Source: Polyangiaceae bacterium (GTDB lineage: Bacteria > Myxococcota_A > Polyangia > Polyangiales > Polyangiaceae). Taken from it: a stretch of 64,000 nt of DNA. The notes under the pieces were generated by a model. It saw nothing but the letters and a program-made list of their open reading frames with translations. It had not been told where the DNA came from and searched no databases. Positions 16,604 to 26,037 of this stretch are shown one piece after another. Position 1 is the stretch's first letter; every line of letters begins with the position of its first letter. The DNA is taken from the NCBI GenBank assembly GCA_016719945.1, contig JADJYE010000002.1, positions 310,001 to 374,000 on the forward strand, given 5' to 3'. Position numbers and translations under genes: made by a program.

Positions 16604-17644
16604 GTGCGCGTCGGCGGCGAGCCGCACCGAACCATCTGGGTAGCACCCGACGGCTGGTCCGTCCGCGTGATCGATCAGACGCGCCTGCCCGACGCGTTCG
16701 AGGTCGTCACGCTGACGACGGCCGACGCCATGACCCGCGCCATCGCGACGATGGTCGTGCGCGGCGCGCCGCTGATCGGGGTGTCGGGCGCTTATGGTCT
16801 GTGTCTCGCGCTCCGAGAAGACGCCTCCGACGCGTCCCTCGAGCGAGCGGTCCTCACGTTGGCAGAGGCGCGTCCGACCGCGGTCAACCTGAGGTGGGCC
16901 CTCGAGCGGATGCGGGCGGCGCTGGCTCCCCTCGCTGTCAGCGCACGCGTCGACGCCGCCTACCTCCTCGCTGCCGAGCTCGCCGACGAGGACGTCGCGA
17001 CCTGCGAGCAGATCGGCGCCCACGGCGCCACGGCGCTGCTCGACGTCTTTCGCGCGCGCGGCGAAAGGGGCGCGCTGCGCGTCCTCACCCACTGCAACGC
17101 CGGCTGGCTCGCGACGGTCGACTGGGGCACCGCGCTCGCGCCCCTCTATCGCCTCCACGACCAGGGTGTGCCGCTCGAGGTCTGGGTCGACGAGACCCGC
17201 CCGCGAAACCAGGGCTACCTCACCGCCTGGGAGCTCGGCCAGCACGGCGTCCCCCATACGGTGATCGCCGACAACGCGGGCGGCCATTACATGCAGCGGG
17301 GCGAGGTCGACGTCGTCATCGTCGGCTCCGACCGCACCACGCGAACCGGCGACGTCTGCAACAAGATCGGCACCTACCTGAAGGCCCTCGCCGCGCACGA
17401 CTGCGGCGTCCCCTTCTTCGCGGCGGTCCCCTCCTCGACGCTCGATTTCGCGCTCCGCGCCGCAGGCGACATCCCCATCGAGCTGAGGTCCCCCGCGGAG
17501 GTCAGCGAACGGCCCGGGGTCCGCGCCGCGAACCCCGCCTTCGACGTCACCCCAGCGCGCCTCGTCACGGGGATCATCACCGAGCGAGGGGTCGCGGCTG
17601 CGACCGAGCCCGCGCTCGTCGCCATGTTCCCGGAGCGGGCGTAG
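16604..17644 (+). CDS. mtnA: S-methyl-5-thioribose-1-phosphate isomerase
   Basis: Isomerises methylthioribose-1-phosphate to methylthioribulose-1-phosphate in methionine salvage. The 346-residue protein carries RGAPLIG (53-59), the catalytic Cys164 in THCNAG, DNAGG, and Asp243 in VGSDRTTRTGDVCNKIGTY, matching the Cys/Asp pair of the family (GAD in most homologues is GSD here). GTG start 3 bases after apt, with GAAGGG upstream. The three-gene set mtnP-apt-mtnA covers the first steps of the pathway; later genes (mtnB, mtnC/mtnD) are not in the window. Confidence 0.95.
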   Translation: MRVGGEPHRTIWVAPDGWSVRVIDQTRLPDAFEVVTLTTADAMTRAIATMVVRGAPLIGVSGAYGLCLALREDASDASLERAVLTLAEARPTAVNLRWALERMRAALAPLAVSARVDAAYLLAAELADEDVATCEQIGAHGATALLDVFRARGERGALRVLTHCNAGWLATVDWGTALAPLYRLHDQGVPLEVWVDETRPRNQGYLTAWELGQHGVPHTVIADNAGGHYMQRGEVDVVIVGSDRTTRTGDVCNKIGTYLKALAAHDCGVPFFAAVPSSTLDFALRAAGDIPIELRSPAEVSERPGVRAANPAFDVTPARLVTGIITERGVAAATEPALVAMFPERA

Positions 17645-17664
17645 CGCCCCAGCAGAGGGCCTGC

Positions 17665-19659
17665 TCAATGGGCGAACAGCCGGACCCCGTGGCGCGGCAC
17701 GTCGACGGCGCCGGCCACGACGCCCTCGCGGGTGACGACCTCACCGTCTGCAGCGGGGGGGACCAGCTCCTCGGCGCCGGTCGGGAGCTCGATCTGGCCC
17801 GAGAACCCGGTCTCCCAGCCGAATACGGCGACCCACGAGCGCGCGCCGTCGGCGCTCGACTTGCGCCACACGTGAGGAATGGCGACCGGCCTGCCGCCCA
17901 CGAGCAGGGGAGTCGGCGGGGTGAGGTCGTCGACCACGCTCGCCGGCCCATCCGGGCGCGCGGCGACGCGATCCCTCGTCATGGCCAGGATCTCGGGGTC
18001 GACGGCCATTGCGAGGCGCCGCGCGGAGGCCTGTCTGCCGTCGCCGAGGAGGTAATTCCCGCCTGTCATCGCGGCCGACACGACGTGGGTCCAGGCTTGG
18101 GCGTCGTCGATCCCGTCTCCGCGCAGGAGCACGACGTCCGGGTCGAGCGCCCAGAAGGCGTCCGTGGTCGCGCGGAAGGCGTTGTGCCGGGCCTCGCTGG
18201 CGATGAAGTCCCATTGGGGCTCCGGGAGCAGCGTGAAGGCGATGTCGGGCCCGACGCGCATGCTGTCGACCCACCCGACGCTCGGCAGGATCGGCGCACC
18301 GCAGCCGACGAGGTGCACCTCGGGCAGGGCCTCTCGCAGCGTCCGCATCCACAGGGCGTAGGCTTCGAGGCTCGTGAGCGCAGGATCGCGCGCGCCCTCG
18401 AGCGCGCCGCCGAAGAGAAAATCGATCTTGAGGGTGGAGTACCCGGCGTCCGACAGCGCGACGAGCTGGGAGACGACCTTGTCGCGCGCCGCGGGCACCG
18501 TGACCTCGAGCGCCGCGTACGTGGGGCCGAAGTTGTCATAGAGGCGCGGGGCGCCGTCCTCGCCCTGCACGAACCACTCGGGGTGGGCCGCGAAGTCCGG
18601 GTCGGACGTGGCCACGTAGAACGGCGCGACCCAGATCGCCGGTGAGAGCCCGAGCGCCTCCTGCTCCTCGGCGAGCGTCCCCAGCTCGGCGCCGAACGAC
18701 GGGTCTGCGTACCACGCGCCCCAATGCGGCTCGTAGCCGTCGTCGATCAGGAAATGGCTGAGGCCGGCAGGGCCGAGCTGGGCGGCCGCCCACGCCGCCT
18801 CCTCGCGCATGGCCTCGGCGCTGATGTCTTCGTAGTAGAGGTTCCAGGAGCCCCAGCCGCCGAGCGCCCGCTTGGGCGGCTCGGGCGAGCCGTGGCGCGC
18901 GGCGACCTCGGTCGCCCACGCCTCGAGGCCGTCGCCGACGTCTCCGAGCGACAGGACGAGCCCGTCGAGCGCGCGCTCCTCCCCCGGGGCGAGGACGATA
19001 CGATCCCCTGTCATCCCCATGACGACGCGCACGCGCAGCTCGGGGGCTCGATCGACCGCGATGAAGGTCTTGAGCACGGTGGCCCCGTCTGCGCCGACGA
19101 AGAGGCCTCGCGACTCGGCGTCGGCGACGAACGTCCACCACCAGGAGACGCCGTAGTGCTCCTTGAGCACGTCGCCGTCTTCGCCGCCGTGCGGCGCCGT
19201 GCCGAGCGCGTCCTCCAGCGCGGTCGTGGGGATCCGTTCGACGCCGGTGTACGACCAGCTCTGATAGCCGTTGTGCAGGAAGCGATCGGCGGCGAGGCGC
19301 GTGTCGCCGAGCGTCGCCCACTCGAGCCCCACCACCGTGACGGGCTCGGCGCCGTCGTTGCGGAGCACGACGTCGCGGAGCGCTCGCTGCCCGTCGAGCG
19401 ACCAGGTCCCCTCCACGCGGATCGAGCTCTCGACGGCCGCCGTCCAGGTGGGCGCGTCGGGCGCGCCCGTGGCGATGCGGAGGGCGAGCCGAACGTCCGC
19501 CGCGCAAGCGCCCGACCCCTGGAGCGTCAGGTCGGCTCCGGTCGCGCTGCCCAGCGACACGGAGCAGGGCGCCTCGCCGGGCGGTGGCTCGCTGTCGTCC
19601 CCGCAGCTCGCCGCGAGGACCGCGGCGAGGGCGCAGAACCAGCAGTGGCCTCCCTTCAT
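17665..19659 (-). CDS. Lipoprotein alpha-galactosidase-like glycoside hydrolase (clan GH-D, GH36-like)
   Basis: A 664-residue exported enzyme. Lipobox LAASC (Cys19) is followed by an N-terminal beta-sandwich (about 30-265) and a TIM barrel. Barrel landmarks: GGWGSWNLYYEDI (268-280), LIDDGYEPHWGAW (304-316), nucleophile Asp413 in LKIDFLFGGAL, and probable acid/base Asp472 in RVGPDI. A C-terminal beta domain follows. This architecture fits GH36/GH27-type alpha-galactosidases; the exact glycosidic specificity (alpha-galactoside or alpha-N-acetylgalactosaminide) cannot be told. Surface anchoring suits degradation of plant galactomannans or raffinose-type sugars. It converges on mtnA with a 20-base gap. 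Confidence 0.82.
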   Translation of the reverse strand: MKGGHCWFCALAAVLAASCGDDSEPPPGEAPCSVSLGSATGADLTLQGSGACAADVRLALRIATGAPDAPTWTAAVESSIRVEGTWSLDGQRALRDVVLRNDGAEPVTVVGLEWATLGDTRLAADRFLHNGYQSWSYTGVERIPTTALEDALGTAPHGGEDGDVLKEHYGVSWWWTFVADAESRGLFVGADGATVLKTFIAVDRAPELRVRVVMGMTGDRIVLAPGEERALDGLVLSLGDVGDGLEAWATEVAARHGSPEPPKRALGGWGSWNLYYEDISAEAMREEAAWAAAQLGPAGLSHFLIDDGYEPHWGAWYADPSFGAELGTLAEEQEALGLSPAIWVAPFYVATSDPDFAAHPEWFVQGEDGAPRLYDNFGPTYAALEVTVPAARDKVVSQLVALSDAGYSTLKIDFLFGGALEGARDPALTSLEAYALWMRTLREALPEVHLVGCGAPILPSVGWVDSMRVGPDIAFTLLPEPQWDFIASEARHNAFRATTDAFWALDPDVVLLRGDGIDDAQAWTHVVSAAMTGGNYLLGDGRQASARRLAMAVDPEILAMTRDRVAARPDGPASVVDDLTPPTPLLVGGRPVAIPHVWRKSSADGARSWVAVFGWETGFSGQIELPTGAEELVPPAADGEVVTREGVVAGAVDVPRHGVRLFAH

Positions 19660-19693
19660 GGGCCCATCGTACGCTAGCTAGGCCTCGAGCAAG

Positions 19694-20206
19694 GTGAGCT
19701 CCCCCGACTTCCCAGCGATCGTCGCGGCGGTCAACGCCGCGCTGCCTGTCCATAGCCTGTGGGACGGCTTCTGGATCCACAGCTACAGGCGCCGCACACT
19801 CATCGTCTCCGCGAGCTTCGACCGGATCTATCGGCGGGACTTCGATCTCGTCTTCAAGCAGGTCACGTTCTTCAACCTGCCTGTCGAGTGGCGCGACACC
19901 AACGTGCGCGGTGACGAGCTGCTCCGGCTGGCTTCACGCGCCGAGCTCGCCGCGGCCCAGCCCCAGGTTCAGGCAGGCGATCGCCACATCTTCGCGATCG
20001 ACCTGCACTACGCCTCCGAGCGCGAGACGACGACGTACACCTTCTTCGTGCTGGCGAAGCACGTGTACCTCAATCGCTGCGAGCCGGCCGACCACAACCC
20101 CGTTCCCCTGTACTTGGACCCCTTCGACGACCGGCCTTTCCCCTGCTTCGCAGACCGCGCGGCCGCCACGCTGCGAGCGCGGCGGCCGGGCGGTGAGCCA
20201 GGCTAG
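19694..20206 (+). CDS. Conserved-looking hypothetical cytoplasmic protein
   Basis: A 170-residue protein from GTG 19694, without signal peptide or membrane segment. It has several aromatic/charged strands (SLWDGFWIHSYRRRTLIVSAS, HIFAIDLHYASERETTTYTFFVLAKHVYL), suggesting a compact alpha/beta fold. I do not recognise the family. Its TAG and the TAG of the convergent haem lipoprotein gene overlap within one palindromic CTAG (20203-20206). Codon use looks like the surroundings. Confidence 0.6.
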   Translation: MSSPDFPAIVAAVNAALPVHSLWDGFWIHSYRRRTLIVSASFDRIYRRDFDLVFKQVTFFNLPVEWRDTNVRGDELLRLASRAELAAAQPQVQAGDRHIFAIDLHYASERETTTYTFFVLAKHVYLNRCEPADHNPVPLYLDPFDDRPFPCFADRAAATLRARRPGGEPG

Positions 20207-22101
20207 AGGCTCTCCATGTACTTCACGAGGTCGTCGAGCTGACCCGCGTCCAGGCCGTCGATCTCGCCGTGGTCGGTGCCGCCGCACGTCGGGTCGAAGC
20301 GATCGGCCAGGGTCTTGGCGCAGCCGTCGTGCATGAACGGCGCGCGGTAGCGGATGCCGACGAGCGAGGGGACCTGCGTCGCCTTGCCCTTGCCGATCGG
20401 CGTGGAGGTGTTGTTGGAGAGGCGAGCGCCGCTGTGGCACGTGGCGCAGCCGACCGCTTCGCTCTCGAACAGCGCCTTGCCGCGCGCGACGGCCTCGCTG
20501 TCGGCCGGCTCGGGCGTGTCGATGTTCGGGATCTTCGCGATCCAAGTGTTGAGGGCGTCGACGCGGGCGTCGGTCTGGGGGACTCCGCCCATGCGGTCCA
20601 CGAACACGGTCGACATCAGGTGGCTGAAGTCCTCGAGATCACCGTCCCAGTGGAACGGGGCGGTGTCCGTGACGTCGCCGCGCAGCGACTGGGTGCGCCG
20701 GCCGCCGATCTCGGTGAAGCTCCAGGTGTGCGAGTCGTCGCCACCTTCGGGGTGGCACGAGGCGCACGAGATGGTCGTCGGCAGCTCGGGGTTTCTGTGG
20801 AACAGCTTGTGGCCCGAGTCGATGCGGGCCGCGCCGCCGAGGGCGATCTGCTTCTTCCACACGAGGGTCGCGCTGTCGAAGACCGCCAGCATCGCGGGCT
20901 CACGGATCTGCACGACGACGACCGGAGGCTCGCCGCTGATCGGATCCGCGTTGCCGAAGTCGACGGCGATCGGCTCGGGTCCCACGAACGCCACGGGGCC
21001 CTCGAAGAAGTTGTCGTCGCACGCGTCGGTCCCCTCGATCTGCTCGAGCGTGCCGATCATGAGCTGGTCGCTCCCGGCGCCGATCGCGGCGACCAGGCGC
21101 GTGCCCCAGCTCGGGTCGGGCTGGTCGCTGATCGCGATGTCGACGGGCAGCAGCACGGGGCCGAGGCCGCCGCGGTTCTCCGGCATGGTGGGGTTGCCGA
21201 GCGAGTCGAAGCGGGACACGGCCGCGTTGGTGATGGTCGAGCCGCAGTCGAACACCTGGCCGCCATAGCCGCCGGGGTCTTCGGGCGCGATCTCGACCTC
21301 GCCCAGGCTCGCGCGCTGGTGGATCATGGCTGCGCCGTCCGGCGTGGGGACCATTCGCCACGCGACGTTCGGCGCGAAGCGCTGCAGGGTGAAGACGTTC
21401 TCGTAGCCGCTGGGCTTGCCCGAGTTGATGACCGCGCCGTCCGAGTCGATGGCCTGCACGGTCGCGGAGCGGAAGGAGCTGACCAGCAAGCGGCGACCGG
21501 CGCGCGTGCCGTCGCCGGTCACGACGACGTCGCGCAGATCCGGCTCGAGGAGGATCTTCTCGACCACGCCACCCGTGGGCGCGGCCTCGAGCTCGACGAG
21601 CTCGCCGCTCGCACAGGCGACGATGAGCGTCTCGGCGCCCTCGTCGGTCGGCTTGAAGGTCGCGACGCCTCGCGGCGCGGTGCACACGGCGCGTTCGGCG
21701 AGGACCTCGCCGGTCTGCAGATCGAGCGTGACGACGCCGCCGCCGCCGCGCAGGGCGACGTGAGCGCGGCCTTGGCTGTCTTCGACGACCCGGCCCGGCT
21801 CTGCGCCGGCCTCGAGCGGGATGGTGGCGAGCACGTCGTCGGACTGGAGGTCGACGATGACGATGCGATCGCGATCAGGGTCGGCCGCGACGGCGCGCAG
21901 GCCGTTCGACGTCACCATCAGGGTGCCGCCGGAGATCGCGGGCGGGCGGACCGGCGAGATGGTGGTCTCTTGGTTGCCCGTGGGAGGCGACCCGCCGATC
22001 GGCCCTGGCCCGATGGGCGTGGGGTCCTCTTCACAGCCGACCAACGCCGCCGCGCCGAGCAACACCGAAAGGAAGCTAAGTCTGTGCATGTGCATGCTCA
22101 T
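20203..22101 (-). CDS. Di-haem cytochrome c-type lipoprotein with beta-propeller-like N-terminal region
   Basis: Lipoprotein of 632 residues (lipobox ALVGC; ATG 22101 behind AGGGGGG). Residues from about 60 to 420 are YncE-like beta-propeller strands (DRDRIVIVDLQSDDVLATIPL, SGELVELEA). The C-terminal third has two c-type haem motifs, CASCH (about 445) and CATCH (about 550), with SLRGDVTDTAPFHWDGDLEDFSHL and PSLVGIRYRAPFMHDG, as in di-haem peroxidase/MauG-like proteins. It would be exported and haem-loaded in the periplasm. The substrate is unknown; a peroxidase or electron-transfer role is possible. An ATATGCATAT palindrome at 22136-22145 lies in the upstream region. Confidence 0.8.
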   Translation of the reverse strand: MSMHMHRLSFLSVLLGAAALVGCEEDPTPIGPGPIGGSPPTGNQETTISPVRPPAISGGTLMVTSNGLRAVAADPDRDRIVIVDLQSDDVLATIPLEAGAEPGRVVEDSQGRAHVALRGGGGVVTLDLQTGEVLAERAVCTAPRGVATFKPTDEGAETLIVACASGELVELEAAPTGGVVEKILLEPDLRDVVVTGDGTRAGRRLLVSSFRSATVQAIDSDGAVINSGKPSGYENVFTLQRFAPNVAWRMVPTPDGAAMIHQRASLGEVEIAPEDPGGYGGQVFDCGSTITNAAVSRFDSLGNPTMPENRGGLGPVLLPVDIAISDQPDPSWGTRLVAAIGAGSDQLMIGTLEQIEGTDACDDNFFEGPVAFVGPEPIAVDFGNADPISGEPPVVVVQIREPAMLAVFDSATLVWKKQIALGGAARIDSGHKLFHRNPELPTTISCASCHPEGGDDSHTWSFTEIGGRRTQSLRGDVTDTAPFHWDGDLEDFSHLMSTVFVDRMGGVPQTDARVDALNTWIAKIPNIDTPEPADSEAVARGKALFESEAVGCATCHSGARLSNNTSTPIGKGKATQVPSLVGIRYRAPFMHDGCAKTLADRFDPTCGGTDHGEIDGLDAGQLDDLVKYMESL

Positions 22102-22229
22102 GGGCCCCCCTATGCAATTGTTTCGCCAGCGCAAGATATGCATATGTGACCGGATTTAGGGGCCTCCTCGCTGGGCCACGGTGAGCCGGGGTGGCAACGC
22201 GATCACAGGGACTGCACGACCGTGCACAG

Positions 22230-23765
22230 TCAGGGCGCTCGGCGGTACAGCCACCACGTGCCGCCGTGCTTGACGGGGATGATCGCCGGGTCGGCCTCGA
22301 AGAGCCGTCCGGGGTCGGTCTTCGACCGCACGAGGAACCAATCGAAGAAGGGCCCGTGCTCGCGCACTCGGAACCGCGCGGGCTGCCACTCCCAGCGAAG
22401 CGGCACAGCGGGCGGGACGATCGCGCCCGGGTCACGCCGGTAGCGAACGAGGCCGGCGTCCCACATCGCGAAGTGAAACGAGAGGTGTCCGCCTCGCGTC
22501 GCCTGAACATACGCCGGGAGGTGGATGTACGGCGTCTGCTTGCGGGTCGAGCCCGTGTGATCGAAGACCAAGTAGAGCAGCCTTGGTGCCTGGGGGATCG
22601 CCTCGGTCACCGCGTCGAAGTCGCGCGTCGTGGCGTCGAACTTCGCCCAGTTCTCGGCGGCGACCGACGACGCCCTCCAACCCGACCACGACATCAGCGC
22701 CACGACGGCCAGCCGAGGAAAGGCGTGCTTCGGGAGATCGGGGACCAGCGCCATCGCGACGAACAGGACCGCGGTCGCCTCGCGCGGAAAGACGTACCAC
22801 CACACCCCGATCTCCATCGGCAGCGTCAGGAACCCCGCGAACAGGCCGATGACGTTCACCAAGACCGCGAGGGTGGCGAGCCCCTCCCACCGCAGATCGG
22901 CGCGCTCGAGGCTGCGACGAGTGACGATCTTCGCGGCCACGCCGGCCACGCCGGCCAGGCCGGCGACGACCAGGTGCAGCTTGGCCGCGTCGGCCTCGGC
23001 AGGATCGTTGAAGCTCCCGATCACCAGCTCGAGGAGCTGCTCGCGCCGAGCCCATTCGAACGTCAGCTCCAGCTCGTGTCCACCCACCGCCTTGGGTCGG
23101 GCGAGCCAAAACGAGGCGAACAGCCCGAGCGCAGGCAGCGTCGGCCAAGCGGCCGGCGCGACGCGCCGGGTCAGCGGGTAGAGCGCCAGGGTGACCACAG
23201 CCATGCCGAGCAGCGCGAAAGGGAAGCGAAAGACGTGCGTGAAGAACAAGAGCACCAACGTCGCGGCGAGCGCGGCCTGCGTGCTTCGGGTCGGCACGTC
23301 GAGCGCGCGCATGGTGAGCCCCAGCACCGCCGCGAACAGGCCGAGCGACGCGACGAAATTCACGAAGCCCCAGTGCGTCAGGTTGCACCAGGCGAACGGC
23401 AGCGCGAGCAGGCCGAGCAGCGGCGTCTTCCTCATGCCCCAGGCGAGCGTCCCGAGCCCGAGCGGGAGCATCAGCAGCATCACCGCGGTCGCCGCCTTCA
23501 CCGCCTGGACCGCCGGCAGCACGAGCATGAACAGCGCGCCGAGCGCGTAGCTCGACGCGTAGGGCACAGCGATCGGGCGCAGCTCGAACTGCTCGCGGAA
23601 ATGCCAGGCCGGATCCAGGTAGTGCCGCAAGATCGACGTCTGCGCCGCGTGGAACGGCAGGTCCGTCATGGGCGGGTACGTCGCGACCCAGAAGGGGCGG
23701 AGCACCGTCACCAGCGTGACGAGCCCGGCGATCGCGTAGACGGAGCGCTCCAGCCTCGGGTTCAA
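22230..23765 (-). CDS. Polytopic membrane protein, GT-C glycosyltransferase-like
   Basis: A 511-residue protein with about ten hydrophobic helices up to residue 350 and a soluble C-terminal domain of about 130 residues. The first periplasmic loop has MTDLPFHAAQTSILRHYLDPAWHF, the Asp-containing loop style of GT-C enzymes that use polyprenyl-phosphate sugars. Full family motifs are not conclusive. TTG start at 23765. It is divergent from another GT-C-like gene 50 bases away, so the two may serve one envelope-glycan process; that is inference. Confidence 0.65.
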   Translation of the reverse strand: MNPRLERSVYAIAGLVTLVTVLRPFWVATYPPMTDLPFHAAQTSILRHYLDPAWHFREQFELRPIAVPYASSYALGALFMLVLPAVQAVKAATAVMLLMLPLGLGTLAWGMRKTPLLGLLALPFAWCNLTHWGFVNFVASLGLFAAVLGLTMRALDVPTRSTQAALAATLVLLFFTHVFRFPFALLGMAVVTLALYPLTRRVAPAAWPTLPALGLFASFWLARPKAVGGHELELTFEWARREQLLELVIGSFNDPAEADAAKLHLVVAGLAGVAGVAAKIVTRRSLERADLRWEGLATLAVLVNVIGLFAGFLTLPMEIGVWWYVFPREATAVLFVAMALVPDLPKHAFPRLAVVALMSWSGWRASSVAAENWAKFDATTRDFDAVTEAIPQAPRLLYLVFDHTGSTRKQTPYIHLPAYVQATRGGHLSFHFAMWDAGLVRYRRDPGAIVPPAVPLRWEWQPARFRVREHGPFFDWFLVRSKTDPGRLFEADPAIIPVKHGGTWWLYRRAP

Positions 23766-23815
23766 CGCGCGGCAGGGTACCAGCCCCGGCGCGCAGGAGA
23801 TAAAGGCGTCGCTGG

Positions 23816-26002
23816 TTGATCGATCTCGGCCGCCTCCGCGCGCTCGTCGCTCATGACGCCGAAGCGTTCCCTCCCTCGCGCGCCGAGCTGCGCCTGAGCC
23901 GAGCCCTCGTCCTGGTCGCGACCGCGTGGCTCGCGCTCGTGGTCTCGTGGGAGCTGTTCGGCCCGATCCTCGCCGGTCACTACGCCTCGAGCGCGAGCAC
24001 CGGGATCATCGCCGAGAACATGCGGCGCTGGGGGATCGTGGCCCCGGTCTGGAGCTACACCCGCGCCGCGCCGGACCCCTCGCTCTACTACTGCCACCAC
24101 CCCTGGGGGATCTTCTGGACGACCGCGGGCTTCCAGGCGGTCCTCGGGCGACACGACTTCGTGTGCCGCTTGCCCGCGGCGCTGCTCAGCGTCGCGACGC
24201 CGGCGATCGTCTACGCCCTCGGTCGCGATCTGTACCGGCCGCTCTCGGGCGCCCTCGGGGCGGCGGCGTTCGCCGTGCTCCCCATCACGCTGAGCTTCGC
24301 GGCGTTCAACGCGCTCGAGGTCCCGGTCATCGCCTATGGCGCGCTCTTTCTGTGGGCGTGGCTCCGCGCGAAGCGCGGCCACGGCCGGCGCTGGACGGCC
24401 CTCGCCGCGCTCGCGGCGGCGCTGGCCATGCTCTCGGATTGGCCCGGCTCGTTGCTCGTTTTCGTCGCGCTGGCCGTCGAGGCCGCGGCGTTCGCGCGGG
24501 CGCCCCGCGCCTTCGGGCCCGCGCGGCTCTGGCTGTGGGTCGCGCTCGCGGCGCTGGGGCTCGCCATTGGGCTGGGGTTTTTGGCGACGTTCAGCCATTA
24601 CGACAAGCTCGGCGACCTGTTCGGGAGCTATCGGCTCCGGTCCCACGCTGACCGCGCGACCTTCGCCGAGCGGCTCGACGCGCGGCGCCACTGGATCGAG
24701 CTCATGTTCACCCCGGTGGCGATCGGCGCTGGCAAGGCGGCGGTGGCGCTGCTCGCGTTGAGGGCGTGGGCTCTTCGGCGGACGGAGGAGCTGTTGCCCG
24801 CGTTCGTCCTGGTCATGGCCGTCACCCAAACCGTCGCCTTCTCGCAGGGCGCGGACGTGCACGTCTTCTGGCCGCACCACTTCGCGCTCTACTTCGCCTT
24901 GGCGATCGCGTGCATCACGGCGCTCCTGGTTCCGCCGCTCGTGGAGCGCTGGGGCGCTCGGCGCGGTCTCGCGGCCACCACCCTGCTGGTCCTGGCGCCC
25001 CTCGCGCTCGTCCTGCGCGACGGGGTCGAGACGCTCGTCTGGGCCCGGCGGACCGGCGGACGCTTCAGCGAGAAGGGCCTCTTCATCCAGACCGATGGCG
25101 ACAAGATCGCGGCGCTGCGCAGCCTGGCCGGGGAGCTGCCGCCAGGCGCGACGATCGCGCTTCACGGCTCGATGGCGCCGACCTGGGCGCAGGTCTGGGC
25201 GCTCGGAGGTCGACCGGTGACCGCCCCCGTCGAGCTCACCGAGGAGGTGCTTCGCGGGCACGACGTCTGGGTCGCCGATCTCCGCGGTCTGCGCGAGCTC
25301 GAGGCCGCCAGGCTGCTCGCGGGCTCGGAGGTCCGCGCGGTTGGCCCGTTCTTGGTGGGGCGCCAGGGGTTCGGCTTCGAGGCGCACAGCCTCTCGCCGA
25401 GCGAGCCGGACCTCGCCACGCGTTGGCTCCAGTCGGGGACCGAGCCGGTGTGGACCATCGCGCCCGACGAATACCTCGCCTGGGAGCTCGGGCTTCACCA
25501 TGGGCTCGAGGTCACGGCGCCCAGCCTCCCTCCGCGCGGGCTCGAGCAGCTACGCGTCGCCCACAACGTCGCCCTCGAGCGAGGGGACGCGAGCCTCGCG
25601 GAGCGGCTGGCGGGCGAGCTCTTGCCTGCCTTTGGCGCGCCCCGCGTGGAGCTCGAGGGAGGGCTCGTCCTCGAGGGGGTCCGCGTCGAAGAGGGCGTGC
25701 AGCCGAGGGCGATCCTCCTCTTCCGCGCCGCGGGGCCGCTGCGAGCCGGCGTGTTGCCCAAGGTTCGGAGCCGGGTCGTGGAGCGAGCGCTGCTTTCGAC
25801 GACCCTCCCCGACCCGCACCGGCGCGACGTCGCTCCGCGACCGCTGATCGCGCCGCGGCTATGGCGGCGCGGCCACCTCTATTCGCTCTCGATGGCCCTG
25901 TTGCCGAGGCCGGGTGTGGAGTCGTTCGAGCTGACCTTCGCGGGCGTGGGGGCGCCGAGGCCCAAGGTGGGGCCCCCGGTGTTCGAGCTGCTGCGCTACT
26001 GA
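23816..26002 (+). CDS. Dolichyl-phosphate-mannose/ArnT-like glycosyltransferase (GT39/PMT_2 type)
   Basis: A 728-residue protein with a cytoplasmic N-terminus, about ten membrane helices between 30 and 420, and a C-terminal soluble region of some 300 residues. The first large loop contains SLYYCHHPWGIFW, an aromatic/His-rich catalytic-loop feature, and later LFGSYRLRSHADRATF. Such enzymes transfer sugars from polyprenyl-phosphate carriers to proteins or lipids at the periplasmic face. Start is TTG 23816 (MIDLGRL), with no better in-frame start upstream. Acceptor and donor cannot be predicted. Confidence 0.72.
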   Translation: MIDLGRLRALVAHDAEAFPPSRAELRLSRALVLVATAWLALVVSWELFGPILAGHYASSASTGIIAENMRRWGIVAPVWSYTRAAPDPSLYYCHHPWGIFWTTAGFQAVLGRHDFVCRLPAALLSVATPAIVYALGRDLYRPLSGALGAAAFAVLPITLSFAAFNALEVPVIAYGALFLWAWLRAKRGHGRRWTALAALAAALAMLSDWPGSLLVFVALAVEAAAFARAPRAFGPARLWLWVALAALGLAIGLGFLATFSHYDKLGDLFGSYRLRSHADRATFAERLDARRHWIELMFTPVAIGAGKAAVALLALRAWALRRTEELLPAFVLVMAVTQTVAFSQGADVHVFWPHHFALYFALAIACITALLVPPLVERWGARRGLAATTLLVLAPLALVLRDGVETLVWARRTGGRFSEKGLFIQTDGDKIAALRSLAGELPPGATIALHGSMAPTWAQVWALGGRPVTAPVELTEEVLRGHDVWVADLRGLRELEAARLLAGSEVRAVGPFLVGRQGFGFEAHSLSPSEPDLATRWLQSGTEPVWTIAPDEYLAWELGLHHGLEVTAPSLPPRGLEQLRVAHNVALERGDASLAERLAGELLPAFGAPRVELEGGLVLEGVRVEEGVQPRAILLFRAAGPLRAGVLPKVRSRVVERALLSTTLPDPHRRDVAPRPLIAPRLWRRGHLYSLSMALLPRPGVESFELTFAGVGAPRPKVGPPVFELLRY

Positions 26003-26037
26003 GATCGGGCGCTGCGCGATCGGGAGCGCGGGTACGC

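Noticed and set aside
22136..22145. ATATGCATAT palindrome as an operator
   Set aside because: Short, AT-rich and single; may just be part of the promoter of the haem lipoprotein gene.
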